Below are positions 44,298 to 56,960 of a stretch of 64,000 bases of DNA, in pieces. The notes under the pieces are model-generated. The model saw only the letters and a list, made by a program, of their open reading frames with translations, made no database searches and had not been told where the DNA came from. The first letter of the stretch is position 1. Each line of letters begins with the position of its first letter. Made by a program: the position numbers and the translations under genes. Source of the stretch: Rhodosorus marinus (taxonomy: Eukaryota; Rhodophyta; Stylonematophyceae; Stylonematales; Stylonemataceae); the NCBI GenBank assembly GCA_029953675.1, contig JAMWBK010000006.1:372001-436000 (forward strand), given 5' to 3'.

Positions 44298-46478
44298 CTA
44301 GTTTCCCATCTCATCATCATCCTCAAAGTTTTCATCCTCTTCAAACGCATCTTCGGGAACGAGATAGAAGCGCAGGATTTGGCTGTTGGGGTCCTTGAGA
44401 ATGACTCCCTTTCCTCCGTTCGGAATGCGCTTGAAACATATGTCGATAATGCGCTTTAGGATCCCCCAGAATGTGCTCTGAACGAGGGAGTTCTGCGAAG
44501 CGAATTCCCTCGGTTTGTACAGCTGCGTACCAAGGACGACATGACTTGTGTTGTCACGAGGATTCATCCTTGACACAAATCCAATCTGCATCCGATCAGC
44601 TCCGGAAAGCATGGCTTGAATAATCCACCTGGTCAGATTTGATATAGGGACAGATCAGCTCGCCGCAGTGCCCTTCTGAACCAGAGCCGCAAGTCAACTT
44701 ACCTGGCGACCTTCGCTCCGTTGTTTTTAACTTCCGTTGCCAAGATGGCTCCTCTGTGGGTGTCCAACTTTCCCCTCCAGTCCGTTACTTGGCGAGCGTT
44801 AGGATCCATAACCTCGTTCAAAGCCTTGATCACTAGGAACTGCGGTTCTTCATCTAGATACAGTCGGCAGAGACGAAGGGTAAGTAAACTTTCGCCCAAG
44901 TGAGGCGTGAAAGCCGTTGGCAGATACAACAATAGACTAACCGTTTCCACTGGCCTTGATCGCTCCGTCAATTTCGCATCGAGCTACGAGAGAAACGTCC
45001 TTGTCCAGCTTCCATTTCCGGTATCGGTATGCCACCTGTACAAGTAGTTCCAAAGCCATCAATACGCAGTCCAAAAAAGGTGCTTGCTTGGTCCCCAACC
45101 TGAACACTTACCGATGCCTCTTCCTGTCCTTCTGTAATGAAGGGGTTGGCGTTGGGGAACTTGTACCTGTCGCCCTCAATAAGCATCGCTTGCGAAAAGT
45201 TCTGGTTGATCTGCGTTGCCTCAATCGCCAGGTGGCGAACAGTGTTAATCTTCTCCTCAGGCGAGGCATCTACGAAAAACGAAACCAATGAGTCGCGGAG
45301 GCAATAGATTACCACACGCAACGAGGTGCAAAAGCCGATAACGGGACATACTCTTCTCCTCCTTGGGTTGATCCTGTGCAGTCTCGTTGACAGTTTGCAG
45401 ATCAATTTGAGAACCGTCTCTTTTACCCAGAAACAGCATGTCGTTCGCCCGCTGAACCACAATATCCCATGGGTACGCAGTTCTCGTACTCGCCATGAGC
45501 AGCGCCAAAATTGTACTTGTTGCGTAAACTGTTCCGGTAGACTACAGTCGGAGACATCCCCAAAATTCAGCTTCGCCGAGCTTGACCATGGTGCTTGACG
45601 ATTTTCTACGCGACATGCGCCATTGGCAATGATATGACATACCTCTGAGGCGAGTTCTTCGATCACCGGATCTTCAATAGTAGTGACGTAGTGGAAAGCT
45701 CGGTGCTCAAAGCGCTTAAGGGGCTTCTCCATTTTACAAGAAATTCTCTCGCTCCCTTTGTCGTAGTATTCCAAACTTCCACATTCGCGCACGGTTTCGC
45801 CTTCGGGAACGTTGTCCATACGGCACTTCGCGAGAGTAGAGAACGGAATCTCCTCCAGTAGGACCCAGTCGTCGCCCACCTCAACACTCGCCTCGCGAAT
45901 TTGGTTTCGCCGATCATCGTATCTTCCACCATATCTTCTTCCATCCCTACGGAATTCTTTCCTATAGTTATCTCTATCATTCCACTGTCGGTTTCGCTGC
46001 CCTTGGTCGCGATCTATGTCAGGAGCATCACGGCCAAACGGACATAATTAGGATATATCAGACGAGGATCATCAAAAACCGTCCACGACGAAAGCGGTAT
46101 ACCTCTCGGTCTATAGCCAAAGTTAAACTGTCGAGCTGGCTGCCGGTGATCTACGACCTGGAACCCTGCGTTGTCGTCATCCATAAATTCGCCGTCATCC
46201 ACCCTGGCAAGACAAGATCGCGTAAAAACAAACAGATCAGCTTCTTCTGCACACACAATCGCCTTTGAAATCGAGCAACACCAGTAAAAAAAGCTTCATC
46301 CGATCTATGCATACCTCCCGTGCCGCCCCTGGTTCGTCCAGTCCGCAGCTCTGCCCAGGCGATCAGACTTCGAAAAGGGAGCATAAGGCATATCTCGGAA
46401 TTTCTCTGGAGGAATGTCCAGTGCAGGGCCCCAACCCTCTACGTTTTCACTCATATTCGGCGGATCAAACTTCACCAT
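44298..46478 (-). CDS. EIF3D: Eukaryotic translation initiation factor 3 subunit D
   Basis: Cap-binding subunit of eIF3. Eight exons: 46478-46315, 46203-46103, 46013-45643, 45541-45352, 45269-45112, 45035-44942, 44853-44703 and 44628-44298; introns 74-111 bases; 519 aa (human 548). Blocks in order: [36 protein letters not shown], the Arg/Asp-rich RNA-binding stretch [133 protein letters not shown] and an acidic tail [14 protein letters not shown]. Several introns lie within conserved motifs, so the joins are strongly constrained. Confidence 0.95.
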
Positions 46479-47842
46479 CCTTCCTCAAATAGCACAAGAA
46501 CACTAAATTCTCCTTCCGAAATCCAAGCCAAAAGCAACAACAACAACAGAACAGACTCGCCTAACACTAACTTCTTACAAATACCTCCACAAACAACGTT
46601 TCTTGGTGACAAGACCTAAATCCGTACCTTATAATCCCTCCAAACCCCTCTTCAACCTCCCCAAACGTTTTCACCAAATTCTCGCATCCTTCCCGTTCGC
46701 TCAAGCAAAGCCAGAGTTGTCCTTGAAAACCAAATCCGCCCCACAAAAAGGCTAAAAACTATTGCATACCCCCCCTCTTGCAATTCTCTACTTGACATTT
46801 TCAGAATAGTACTCCTACCCCTTATTCAGAATCAGAAAAATCCAAAATATGTTCTTTTCTATCTTTACTAGGTGAAAGTCGCTTTGTCTTATTCCATTTG
46901 GATACTCCACTGTCGCTGCTCATGCGAAAAAAAACTAGAAGGAGTACGGGTTCGCTGGGGTAGACTTGAAAAGTAGGAAAATGATTGATGTAAAGTCTCC
47001 CGTCGTCGGTGAACCTTGTTTTAGGAAAAGTTTCTGGTTCTATCAATCGAAGTATTTTTGACTGAATATTCAATCCTAACTTGTGTACTGATTGATGGCT
47101 TGTAGCTCGGTAGTGTTCTTCTTGCTGTTCGACTCTGGCAGTGGCCCCCTAGATATGTACTTGTTGACTAATTCTCGTGAAGGAGAGACGTTCTCGTTCA
47201 TGTTCTCTCAGGGATCTTTTCTCGTCCGACAGACGAGCCTGCCTTTTACCCCGTAGAAGCTATTGCCTGGGAGCGATTCAGGCGCGTGACGGCTTATTCG
47301 ACGTCATTTGTACTAGACTACTTGCGTGGGTTGTACAGTAGCGCGAAGCTCGGCTCACCCGTCTCACTGAGCTAAAATGGGACCAGCGATCAGTGATAGA
47401 GAAGACCAAACTTCCCGGCCGCAATTGGTTTCTAAAACCAATACGAGCTGCGTGGCTCCTTTTACGTGAGCAATGGAGTCAGTGGGAGCTGGCCTCCGTG
47501 CTTATCCTGTGCCCGATACCGCAGAAGCTCGCGTGCCAGCAACTTTTGTAGAATAACTACAGTCGAGACACGCACTGTGTACGCATTGCCTTGGGTTCAG
47601 CTTGGCAAACGCCAGCCCACTCCGGTAGACGCTATCGCATATCATCGCTTTCAAGATTTGCTGGCTTTCCTGACTGATTAACAAGAGCGACTCCTACAGA
47701 CCTACACGCAGGTTACCTTCTAGCTTTAGTCCCTCCTGTTTTTCCTCTACAGTTTTAAGCAGTCAGGCGTTGTGAACGATCCGGCCTGGTGTGCAGGTGG
47801 TAGTAGAGAACGATAAGTGTCTTGAGAGAATTATGTAGACCC
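46479..47842. other. Divergent intergenic region
   Basis: Promoter space between eIF3d (minus) and the Nth-like gene (plus). Short frames (for example 47466-47681) show no family match. No repeats were recognised. Confidence 0.45.
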
Positions 47843-48446
47843 ATGGGAGACGCGGTGAATTTTGACGGGTTCAAGTACGCAGGAAAGAGGAAGACTGCTT
47901 CCGAGAGGCAAATGCCATTGCCCAAAAGGGGGAAGGTTGCTGAAGAAAAAGAAGTTCTCCCACTGCATGAAGAGAGTGAAGAGGACAGAATCAGAGCCGC
48001 CAAGGAGAAATGGTTTGGGTTTACGGATCCAAAGGCTGAGACAGCTGTGAGAAGGTTTCAGGTTCTCGTAGCCGTACTTCTGAGCAAGCAGACGCACCCC
48101 AGCGTCTTGAGTTCCTCGATGAAGTCCTTGGTCGATGAAGGTCTTTGTGTGGACTATGTGCTCAAGATTGAAGAGGACAAACTCAAAGACCAGCTGAAAA
48201 GCGTCCACTACAACCGGCAGAAAGCGTCACATGTGCGGCCGCAACTTGTCTGATTCAACTCCGGAAAGAATCCTATCACTTACTAATTTCAGCGTTAATC
48301 TTCCTACTCTGCTCACCTTGTAGATCAAATCAGCAGCCGTAGCAGTGAACGAGGCAAAAGAAGTACCCGCTACGCATGATGAGTTGATTAAGCTTCCCGG
48401 TATTGGCCCTGCGCTTGCCAAAATCCTAGTAAACGTGTTAAACTAA
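47843..48446 (+). CDS. Truncated endonuclease III (Nth/NTHL1)-like protein
   Basis: Two exons, 47843-48232 and 48324-48446, 91-base intron; only 170 aa. It resembles NTHL1: RFQVLVAVLLSKQTHPSVLS, SMKSLVDEGLCVDYVLKI, VHYNRQKASHIKSAAVAV, THDELIKLPGIGP. It stops at once after the helix-hairpin-helix (LPGIGPALAKILVNVLN). Active Nth proteins have a catalytic Lys at this hairpin (LPGVGRK or LPGVGPK) and, 18 residues on, VDTH with the catalytic Asp, then a 4Fe-4S cluster. Here the Lys position is Ala and the Asp and cluster regions are absent. The 220 bases before the next gene contain no recognisable remainder. Either a decaying gene or a small DNA-binding derivative. Confidence 0.8.
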
Positions 48447-48666
48447 TCTGCGGGGGTCCAGCTTAAAATCTCCACGCTTGGCAAGAGACAACAAAACACA
48501 AGCTCGTCTGTGGCAGAAATTACAACTTTAATACACTTGCAAAATTTTAAGTTACTGAATAGTTAGTAGCGAACCCTCCGAACAACCCACTTTCCTTTCC
48601 ACGTTGAGCCACGCCTCCACAAGTAAACGCTTGCGAATGATGATCGTTTAGGATTCGGTTGAGGAT

Positions 48667-49716
48667 TCACTCGATTTTCCGCAAGCCCAGGTGAACTGAA
48701 GTGCCCTCACTGTAAATTGATACAGTGGGATAAATTCCATTTGCGAACGAGAACGGAACAAGCCCTCTTGAATTTGGGACGCGTTTTCCGTTGATGAAAA
48801 AGTCAACCTCGGCGACGCAATCGTTCTCTGGGTTGGCTGATGCCGGACCTTCATCTGCATTGGCCGACGATGCTACAGATTCTTGTGATGTGACCAAACT
48901 CTCACCCAGGTGAACCGGCTTGAATAGTACACCGACAATATCCTTGGGACCGAACTTTCCGTTAAGCTTTGTATATCGATTGTTGTGGATAACCTCCCCA
49001 GTAGAGAAGAGCCCAATTCCGCTTCTATCGAAGCCCACAATCTTATTCAAGGGATGCACGCCGTTGGCCACACCGACGCAAATGCCACCTGTTCAGCGTG
49101 AAGAGCTTCATCGTCAGTATGTAGAAAAGGAATCACGGTCGGCTCTGTTCTCTAATAGCATACCGTGAGCTTCTTGCGAGAGAATCTCGACCTCAAAGTA
49201 AGAGGATTCTGCAATCTTTTTGGAAAGCTCAGAGTTTCCTTGAGCACACCTGTATGTCCCCCGGCGTCCCATCCTAGTGGCTTTGCGTCCCTTGGAGTTA
49301 AGCTCAACATCTTCATGCCTTCGTGAGAAGTGAAAATCCGTTCCCTCCCCCACTGATGGAGGCATGTGGTACAACTGGCTCAACACAGCATCAAAATCTA
49401 CAGGGCGAGAGTGGAACAGCCGGGTGTTGGTCGTCTGACTAAGAGAGCTGTAGGTTGGGGTCAATTCGTCCGTCAGAGGCGTCACGGACTCCTCAACAAT
49501 CCAGTTCTTCCGAACAAACATTTCGTTCATTCCGAACTTTCTTGCAATTAGACCAGCACTGGCTGTGCACTCAACTTCCGCGGTAAACAGTCTTGTTGAC
49601 ATGTCCCGGTGCATAATTGCATAATTCACGTTATTCTCCTCATCTTTCTCTCCGAAGCAATACTTCGTGGCCAACCCCACTTGAAGCGATCCTTTTCTTT
49701 CTAGTGGAGAGTCCAT
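48667..49716 (-). CDS. SPRY/B30.2-domain protein
   Basis: Two exons, 49716-49164 and 49088-48667, 75-base phase-1 intron; 324 aa. The C-terminal half reads as a SPRY fold: YFEVEILSQEAHG, intron, GGICVGVANGVHPLNKIVGF, DRSGIGLFSTGEVIHNNRYT, FGPKDIVGVLFKP, VDFFINGKRVP and YPTVSIYSEGTSVHLGL. The N-terminal 130 residues are unrecognised. SPRY domains mediate protein binding in many unrelated proteins, so partner and pathway cannot be named. It lies convergent to the truncated Nth gene. Confidence 0.82.
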
Positions 49717-52700
49717 GCTCGATTAAACCCGCTCGAAACCACCACAAGCACGTCTATAATATCGTCATTCAAAAGCTATCGTTGGAAACAGCGAACCCCA
49801 CGAGGTCAAAACCGACCACCAAAAACTTTCGCCTACCACACGGCAAAAGCAGACTAGGCTCGTTTGTCAAACGTCCTGGCTTTCAAACCCAAACAAGCTT
49901 CACCAGGAAGCCTCCTAAGCACGCTTTGACCTCTCCTTGCTACCGCTCGCCCACATTCTGACGCAGCAATTCTGTTTCATGAGCCCATTTAAACACTCCT
50001 TTTTTTTGCCGTATCGTCAATTCATACCTTTCACCCCATTTTCTTGCGTTTTTGAGTAGTCCTCTGACGCCCATTGAGCCATTGTATTAAACAAACAATT
50101 TCAATTATTCCAATCACAGACCAAAGAGATTGGCTAAGATACGATCCCTACGGGCACTGAAGCGGCAACAATTATCCAATAAAAAAGTCCTATTTCAGCA
50201 ATGTCCAATGACGTGGAAGAAAACAGCGACGCTTCGAAGGATGTCCGGAGAATGCTCCGAGCTGCTGGAAGCCCTTGTACTACACGCTCACCAATGAAAT
50301 AGTCTGTCCAAAATCTCTTCACTTTAATTTGTCAAATTACACACAGAGATACACTAGTGGTTAGAATTTTCAACGTCTTGATCTGATGCGTTTTTATTCT
50401 CCCATATCATTGGATATCAATCCTCACTGCCAATTTTCAACCGATATTCTCGAATGAACACCTCATCCCTCGTACAATCCTCCTCCCCTCCCCCCTCCCC
50501 ATCCGTCTAGAATATATTTGCCTCAAATTATTAAACATTCCAGCCCCAATCTCAGCCGTTTTAAAAACACAAACTGATGGGGTTGTGGTCTCACATCCAA
50601 GAAGGAAAACACAACCAATCTTTGATCGTCTAAAACGATGAGCTTCTCAATACCGAAGATTCTGAAGGAACATTTTCGCAACTCTCCAACCACCCAGATA
50701 GAAGATTTTTCTTTGAACTTTCGTGCACCCTATTACGAAGATTTTGTCTAGATCGGAAGTACTAACCAATCAAAATAAAGGAAGAGGACCTCACCCACCT
50801 TGAAACAAGATAAATAATCAATACCAGCGAACAAAAACATTATCCAGCAGAAAACACTCACTTTCCCGAAACTCATTTTCACAATCTACCAATCAATATC
50901 CTCCAACAAGGACAGTTTTGACCAATCAAATACCTCCAGTAGGATCTTGTTGAAGATTTTTCTTCTTTCTAGCCACACCTTCCTTTTTGAATTGAAAAAA
51001 GGGGTGCAAATCTCCCAGTACGGAAAAATGCTTTCTGTAATTTCTACCCCGTAATATACTCTTCTTGGTAAATAAAAAGAAAGATTTCAAAAGATTTTAT
51101 TAATCTTGAATCATCCTGTAGGGGGGGGGGGGAGTAGTGAGAAATGGGATCTCATCTTATATAGGGTTTCTTGGGATGTGAATTGGGGTATGGATGGAGG
51201 TTTTGTGTCTTACGGCATGAAATCCTTCTTTTTTTTTAATATGCGCTTGTGTTCGAAACGTTGGTGGTTGGGTTTTGGGGGGAATGGAGGGGGTTAAAGA
51301 AGACCGGGAGCAGCTGAGCAAGAACAACTTTGTCAATTATTAATCTCTTTTCTGATCAAAACATAGTTCGTCGTGAAGCTCCTTGTTTTTTCTTTTCTTT
51401 TGCCTCTAGTTTTTGGGTTGGATGGGATGGGATGGGATGGGATGGGATGGGATGGGATGGTTTGGTTATAGACAAGTGAGCTTTTTAGGTTGCTGTGGCT
51501 TTTAGGCCGTTTGGGATTCTTTACTATCCAAGCAGTTTGGGTCGGGGTTGTTGGTGTTGTTGGGAAAGCCTGGACAAAGTGCTTAGTGAATTCGGGATTT
51601 GGTGCGTTTTTGTCCACGACGGACAAGTGTTTCCTCAGACTGCCAGTCAGTAGACAGCCATTTTTTTGGTCCTCAACCGAAGAACTCTCTGCAGGCCATT
51701 GTGATCCTCAACCTAAACCAGCTTTCAGTGGATGTTGCTTTTGGCCGCTTTTTCAAGTTGAGATACCCGAGCACCGGAGGGAGAACTTATATTTTTCTTG
51801 TACTTTCCGCGTATCTGCATCCTCACAGCCTCGTCGGGTTTGGATGTATCTATTTCTTGTAAGGTAGAGCGATTTGGTCCCCAACTTTTCACAACGACAT
51901 GCAATGCGCATTTGTGGTCGCAGACTACTGCATACGAACAAATCTACACCGAGTATCAGTCTCAGGTCTCTATACAACTGCCAGAAGAGCAGAGCAAGCA
52001 GGAGGAGCTCATCGTCTCCACATATCTGACCGACGTCGCCATAAGAAACGGAAGAAAAATATCTCCCGGATGCTTTCCCCCATCATCCTCCTGACATGTA
52101 GAGAAGGCACAGACAACCATCGTCGTCAACACCAAAACAAATGCTCTAATCCCGCAACGGCTTCGGCTTTTGCTTTTGCCAAAAGTCAAAGTACTCCGAA
52201 ATCCTTGCCCAGCTCCCCCTATTAAATATCTCCGCCTATCTTCTTCCCCCCTTTCCAAGCTCATAAAACACAGAAAGTCATCGTCCTCCATGCCGAAACT
52301 CGTCGATACTGCATTACATTATTAATCTCAAGCTTCCGACGGAAAAAGAAATATCTCAGTGCACAGATATTTGTTTCGTTATTCAACATCAATTTATTTT
52401 TTTTATGGTCGAAAAATGGACGGTATTGTTTGTTTCAATGGATGATGGTTTCAGATGCTCGAAATTTGTTCGCTGATATTGAGAAAAACGGGCATGATTA
52501 ACATTAGATGGCAAGGAAGGATTCATTTCCTCTTCCTTTTCTCTTTGTTTTTTCTTCAACAAAAGCGAAGTTGAGCCATGTCAATCGACTCTGGACTGTC
52601 AATGTTAATTCTGTTTGGGACGTTCGGTCTAGCCAGGAGAGAGGATGTAAGTTTATATAAGCGCAAGTTTTGCTGTCCGTGGGGGAGAGGGAATGCAATG

Positions 52701-52867
52701 GACATGGTGAAAGAACAGCCTGGAACGACTATGGATGTCCTTGCCCATGTCTATACTGTAGTTGGTCCATTGGACTTTCACGTTGACGCTTTGCAAATTC
52801 TTCATGTACTATAAGTAAACCCCACTTGCCATTTCGCTTGCTGCAATGCATGTCGGGGGAGCGAGGT
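49717..52867. other. Long intergenic region with simple-sequence DNA
   Basis: About 3.1 kb without a recognisable gene. Simple repeats: a G run at 51121-51132 and eight GATGG pentamers at 51421-51460, plus a pyrimidine-rich patch near 50480-50510. Frames over 51490-52290 are open on both strands but have no family resemblance. Confidence 0.5.
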
Positions 52868-54044
52868 TTACAAGTTGTTCTCTACAAGAAACTCCGTCAG
52901 CGCGGCATTAAAAGCCTCAGGAGCCTCATCGTGAGGACAATGTCCCGCATCTAAATAATTTGCCTGTGTGGAGTAGTGGATGGTCAATGAATAGAAACCT
53001 TTTGTTTTCTCGGAGTGTGCTGGACCGCTCTATGGCTATGTTGCTGCTTGAGTGATGTTCTCACCTCTATTCTTGGTAAGATGTTGCATAGATCTTCCGC
53101 GACTTCTCTCTTGCACCAAGGATCATTCTTCCCCCATATCAGACTCACCGGCATAGTCTCAGGGACTTTCTGTAGCAAAGTATCTCTCCCAGGCCCGGGG
53201 GTAACTCGTACTGTAGAGCGAAAGAACACGTCAAAAGCCCCTTTCGTATAGGCCGGTTCCAAAATCAGTTTGACGAGATCATCATCAACATTGGACTGGT
53301 TGTTCGTGTAGACGGCGTTGAGAACCGATTTGACTCGAGGACCAGTACGCAGCAAAAGGAATCCACCATAGGCCATCACACGGCTGAAGAAACCCGTTCC
53401 TCGCTTCTTCTCCTTGTATGCCTCGAGATCAGCCTCCTTCGGTCCCGCAGCATTGACCAGGCTCACTGCTTGCACCTGCTCAGGGAAGTTCGCCGCAGCA
53501 AAAAGGCAAGCGTAACCTCCAAGGCTGTTGCCGACTATGACGCTTGGCCTGGTGAACGAAAACACTGTTAGCGAGATGAAATCCATGCGCGGGGATCGTC
53601 ATTGGCAAGTTTGGGTATTTACCTTCCCACAACTTCATCGATGAACTCTGCGACTTGAGCTCCCCATAATCTGACACCATAGTCATCGAAACCTGACGGA
53701 TCACTAGGCTTCTCGCTCCTACCAAAGCCCAGCAGGTCAATCGCATAGACAGGCCTTAAACCGGCACTTGACGCTAATTCCGGGACGTTAAACCTCCAAT
53801 GTTCAGCGCTGGCCCCAAACCCGTGCACAAAAACCAGCGGCGTGCCCTCTCCGTCCTCATTCACGACGCAGTACTTCACGTTGTGCCCGCGCCAGTCAGT
53901 ATCTCTTCCCGCACGCCAAGCCGGGTTCACGCTGATCACAGTACCAGCAGCCTCCTTCACCACCGGTGTTGAGCTCATTCGATAACGGCTTTGCCGCGAC
54001 GAGAGCCTCTGTTGAGACCCAAGTATAGATACAACGAACGCCAT
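52868..54044 (-). CDS. Alpha/beta-hydrolase, plastid-style, with possible transit peptide
   Basis: Three exons, 54044-53623, 53548-53065 and 52963-52868; introns 74 and 101 bases; 333 aa. Catalytic landmarks: oxyanion block PLVFVHGFGASAEHWRFNVP, VYAIDLLGFGRSEKP, the nucleophile elbow VGNSLGGYACL (Ser of GNSLGG), the acid in LIWGKNDPWCKREVAE, and the histidine in AGHCPHDEAPEAFNAAL. The GNSLGGY and HCPHDE style is shared with cyanobacterial and chloroplast hydrolases (pheophytinase-like group), but substrate cannot be named. The N-terminus MAFVVSILGSQQRLSSRQSR is rich in Ser, Gln and Arg and poor in acids, compatible with an organelle signal. The last exon supplies the catalytic histidine. Confidence 0.9.
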
Positions 54045-54984
54045 ACTTCAAAAAACAGCCCCAGGAAAAACTCCACCAAAAATAAAAAGTAAACAGCGAC
54101 GCTAAAGCTCAAAACTGCTGGACTCGTCTACAACACAAACACACACTCGCTGGCAGATGAGGGGAAAATTTTGCAGGCCCGGGCTTTATGTAGTTGCTCA
54201 GACCCTATCGTTTCCTTGTCAAACACCCTCATCCAACCTCTCCCAACCACTTGCGAAAACCCATCGACCACATGTACTTCATATAGAAACCGGTGGAAAA
54301 AAACTCCATTGAATAAATTCTCACTTTTACGCACCATCGCCAGTTCTGAAAAAACCAGTGGACGTCGAACGCCAAATCGTCAATCAACACAATCCGAGTG
54401 TCGCACGTCAAAACCCAATAGGACAACTGAGACAGTGCCTGAAATTTTCAAAGTGTTCAATTTTTATTCCATTACTACTTCCACAGGTTCAGTATTGTAA
54501 TATTTTTACAAATTACGAAGCTGACCCGGAATATAATTGTGTTTTGGTAATATTTAGTCGTGTTTGAAGTCAGTAGTCGGATCGTACTGAATAAATATTT
54601 AAGTAATTTATTGTGCATATTCTCTTAAATTTAAATAATTCACGTTTATGTGAGCAATAGCAGGTCGTTTTAATTATGTTTTTCTAAAATATATTAATTG
54701 ATCCAATATTCGTTGTTAAAAATTTTGTTTTTTGAAGAGTTGAGGGGGGGATGTCATGCGTGCGCTGCTTTTCCGAGAGCACACTGGAGGCGGCAATAGA
54801 TCTCATACTGAAGCTAGCGTCACCCTTAGTTGAGTGCTTTCCTAACGGAGCCTCTGGTTAGGAGTTTAAGATACGTTAAGGATCACAACAGATCACTACC
54901 AGAGCTTGGGCATCCGGTTGTCAAACCAAATCTCAGGCTGTGGCGGTGAACTTTAGCCTAGTCAGAAGCTTTTGCATCTATTGC

Positions 54985-55135
54985 AGCCATTTGATATCTT
55001 CGCCTATTGCAACAAGTTCTGCCTCCGCCGTAAATGTCGTGACAGTTCTTTCCTTGCTACACGCATAACATACAAGACCATAATAAAAGAAACTTTTTGC
55101 GATTCCCAGCTAGCGAACATCCACACGACAAGTCT
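54985..55135 (-). mobile_element. Ty1/copia-type RNase H relic
   Basis: On the minus strand the frame reads FFYYGLVCYACSKERTVT then TFTAEAELVAIGEDIKWLQ and a stop. The SK-x-R-TV-x-x-x-x-AEAE pattern is the copia RNase H signature (usually SKKQ..VALSSTEAEY). In-frame stops occur on both sides, so the element is dead. No LTR was identified. Confidence 0.6.
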
Positions 55136-55429
55136 CAGGAATTATTCACCACCTGTCACCTTCCGAAAAGTAGAGCCAAAGTCATTGCAAACTCCGCAGT
55201 CCAGGTCCTCCATTGGTTGCAACCTAGTCTACTATGATCTGGGAAGCAACCCGCGTGGACCAGCAATAACCTATGCCTTCGACGCTTACTGAGCTCCTGA
55301 CGTGAGTCCGCGGCAACAGTGATGCTTCGGAGAGAACCAAGACTTGCTCTATCTAGCACTCTACAGGCCGAGAATATAAATTACACCAGGACAGTGGGGT
55401 TGATGAGAGCTTTTAAGTTCCCCAGAATC

Positions 55430-56960
55430 GAACCCCCGTCTATACAAGGATTTATGACTCCACCAAGGTCTACCACGCCAATGAAGCTGACTTGGTAGCC
55501 ATGAACTTCGCTGCCTGGAATTTGGCACAGTCGGAAGTTGATTAGTTGGTTTCTCCATACTTTGATAACCCTCTACCGGTGCCATCTTCAGCATTATGCC
55601 TGTGAAGAACCTGATGGTATCGGCCTCATACCAAGCTTTCTTGTCTATGTGCTGAAGCCCAGAGTCCTTGTCGAACCTGGCGGACAGCTGCCATCGAGGG
55701 GGCACTTCCAACGGACATAGGACGAGCGAAGTATTCGAAGATCGTCTCTCAACACAAAACTCTCCTGACTCAGAAACGCTTGCCACAAGCATCATCCCGT
55801 TTATTCCACGGTCACAATCGGTGGAGAACTTTGAAACCTGTCGACCAGTGCAGGTCTCTCGTCGTGAATCCATCAGTATTGTTCCTGCCAGATTGGATCT
55901 TCGGAAATTGGACCTAGGCAGTATTTGTTGAGCCAGACCTTCATTAGCTTAACTACGTCGGAGATAATACTTGTTCTCCATCGTGGCCGGTAGATCCTAC
56001 GGCATCGGCATACTCTAAATGCGCTAAGGCAGAGAACCTGCCTTGTGTGAACTCATCTAGATTAGCTCCGGTAAAAAGACGATTGTCCGCGTTGGACTCG
56101 ACTGAATCATGGAGCACGTCTTGTGAACATCCAGCTGGTAGGGGTGCCCATCGCAGCTCCGGAGCGGGTCAAGTGCATCACCGCATTCACACAGAAAAAA
56201 CAAAACTCATTCCTGTCTGGATCCTTCATGGAGTCTAGAATCGAACGCATCTTCCACAAGATTTCAGTACGAAGAGTTGATGATTGTCTTCTTTGGTAGT
56301 CGATTGAATCAGATGGACTCGTGTATATCTCTCCAGCCAGGTAGGGTTTGATGAGGGGTCCCAAGTAGAAGCGAGTCAACTGGATCAACGCATTCACCCA
56401 AGTTCACGCCCGAATTTCTTTCCGGAGTCTTTAAGATCAAACTCATCTTCCGCAAAATTCCGGCACAAGAACCTGTGCACAGAGCTTTTTGTCTTCGTTG
56501 GGGAGTCGATTGATTCAGCCAGGTGGCAAGCGGTTCCTATCCCAACTCCGAGTGGAAGTGGGTCCGGTGAATCAACGCATTCAAACAGAAAGAGTTTCCT
56601 ACCTAGAGTTCTTTATGGGGTCTAGAATCGAACTCAGGCTTCAACAAGATTTCCGTACAAAGGTTTGTCCTCATTCTGCTTTCACGCTGATGAGGTGGCG
56701 TAAACTGAGATTCGATTTTGTCAGTAGAAGCGAAGGAAAGGGAATCCAAAGCAATCAAGCAGGGCAACAAAAAAAAAAAAATTCCTGATTGCGAAGAGAT
56801 CGAAGATTCATACTCTTCATTAGCATAACAGAGTGTTTCTCCTCAGATTCTTCAAGGGAGGAGAGCGGTAACAGCTTATCGACTGAGGATTAACTAGAAC
56901 GGGCACGGCGGTAGAAGTAGGGATTAAGAAGCGAACTCATCTTCATTCAGTTTCCGGTAA
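55430..56960. repeat. Degenerate tandem array, unit about 190 bp
   Basis: An (A)TCGAAC/TGAACTCATC-type word followed by TTCC-AAGATTTCCGTACAAG recurs near 55671, 55865, 56049, 56241, 56437, 56628, 56800 and 56932, mostly 184-196 bases apart; further weak copies are near 55430-55482. Units also share GATCAACGCATTCA and AGTCGATTGA words, clearest between 56200 and 56700. Identity between units is low, so the array is old. Confidence 0.6.

Noticed and set aside
55361-55873. 170-codon minus frame that might be retroelement pol
   Set aside because: I could not align it to reverse transcriptase or integrase; it overlaps the tandem array and is probably non-coding.
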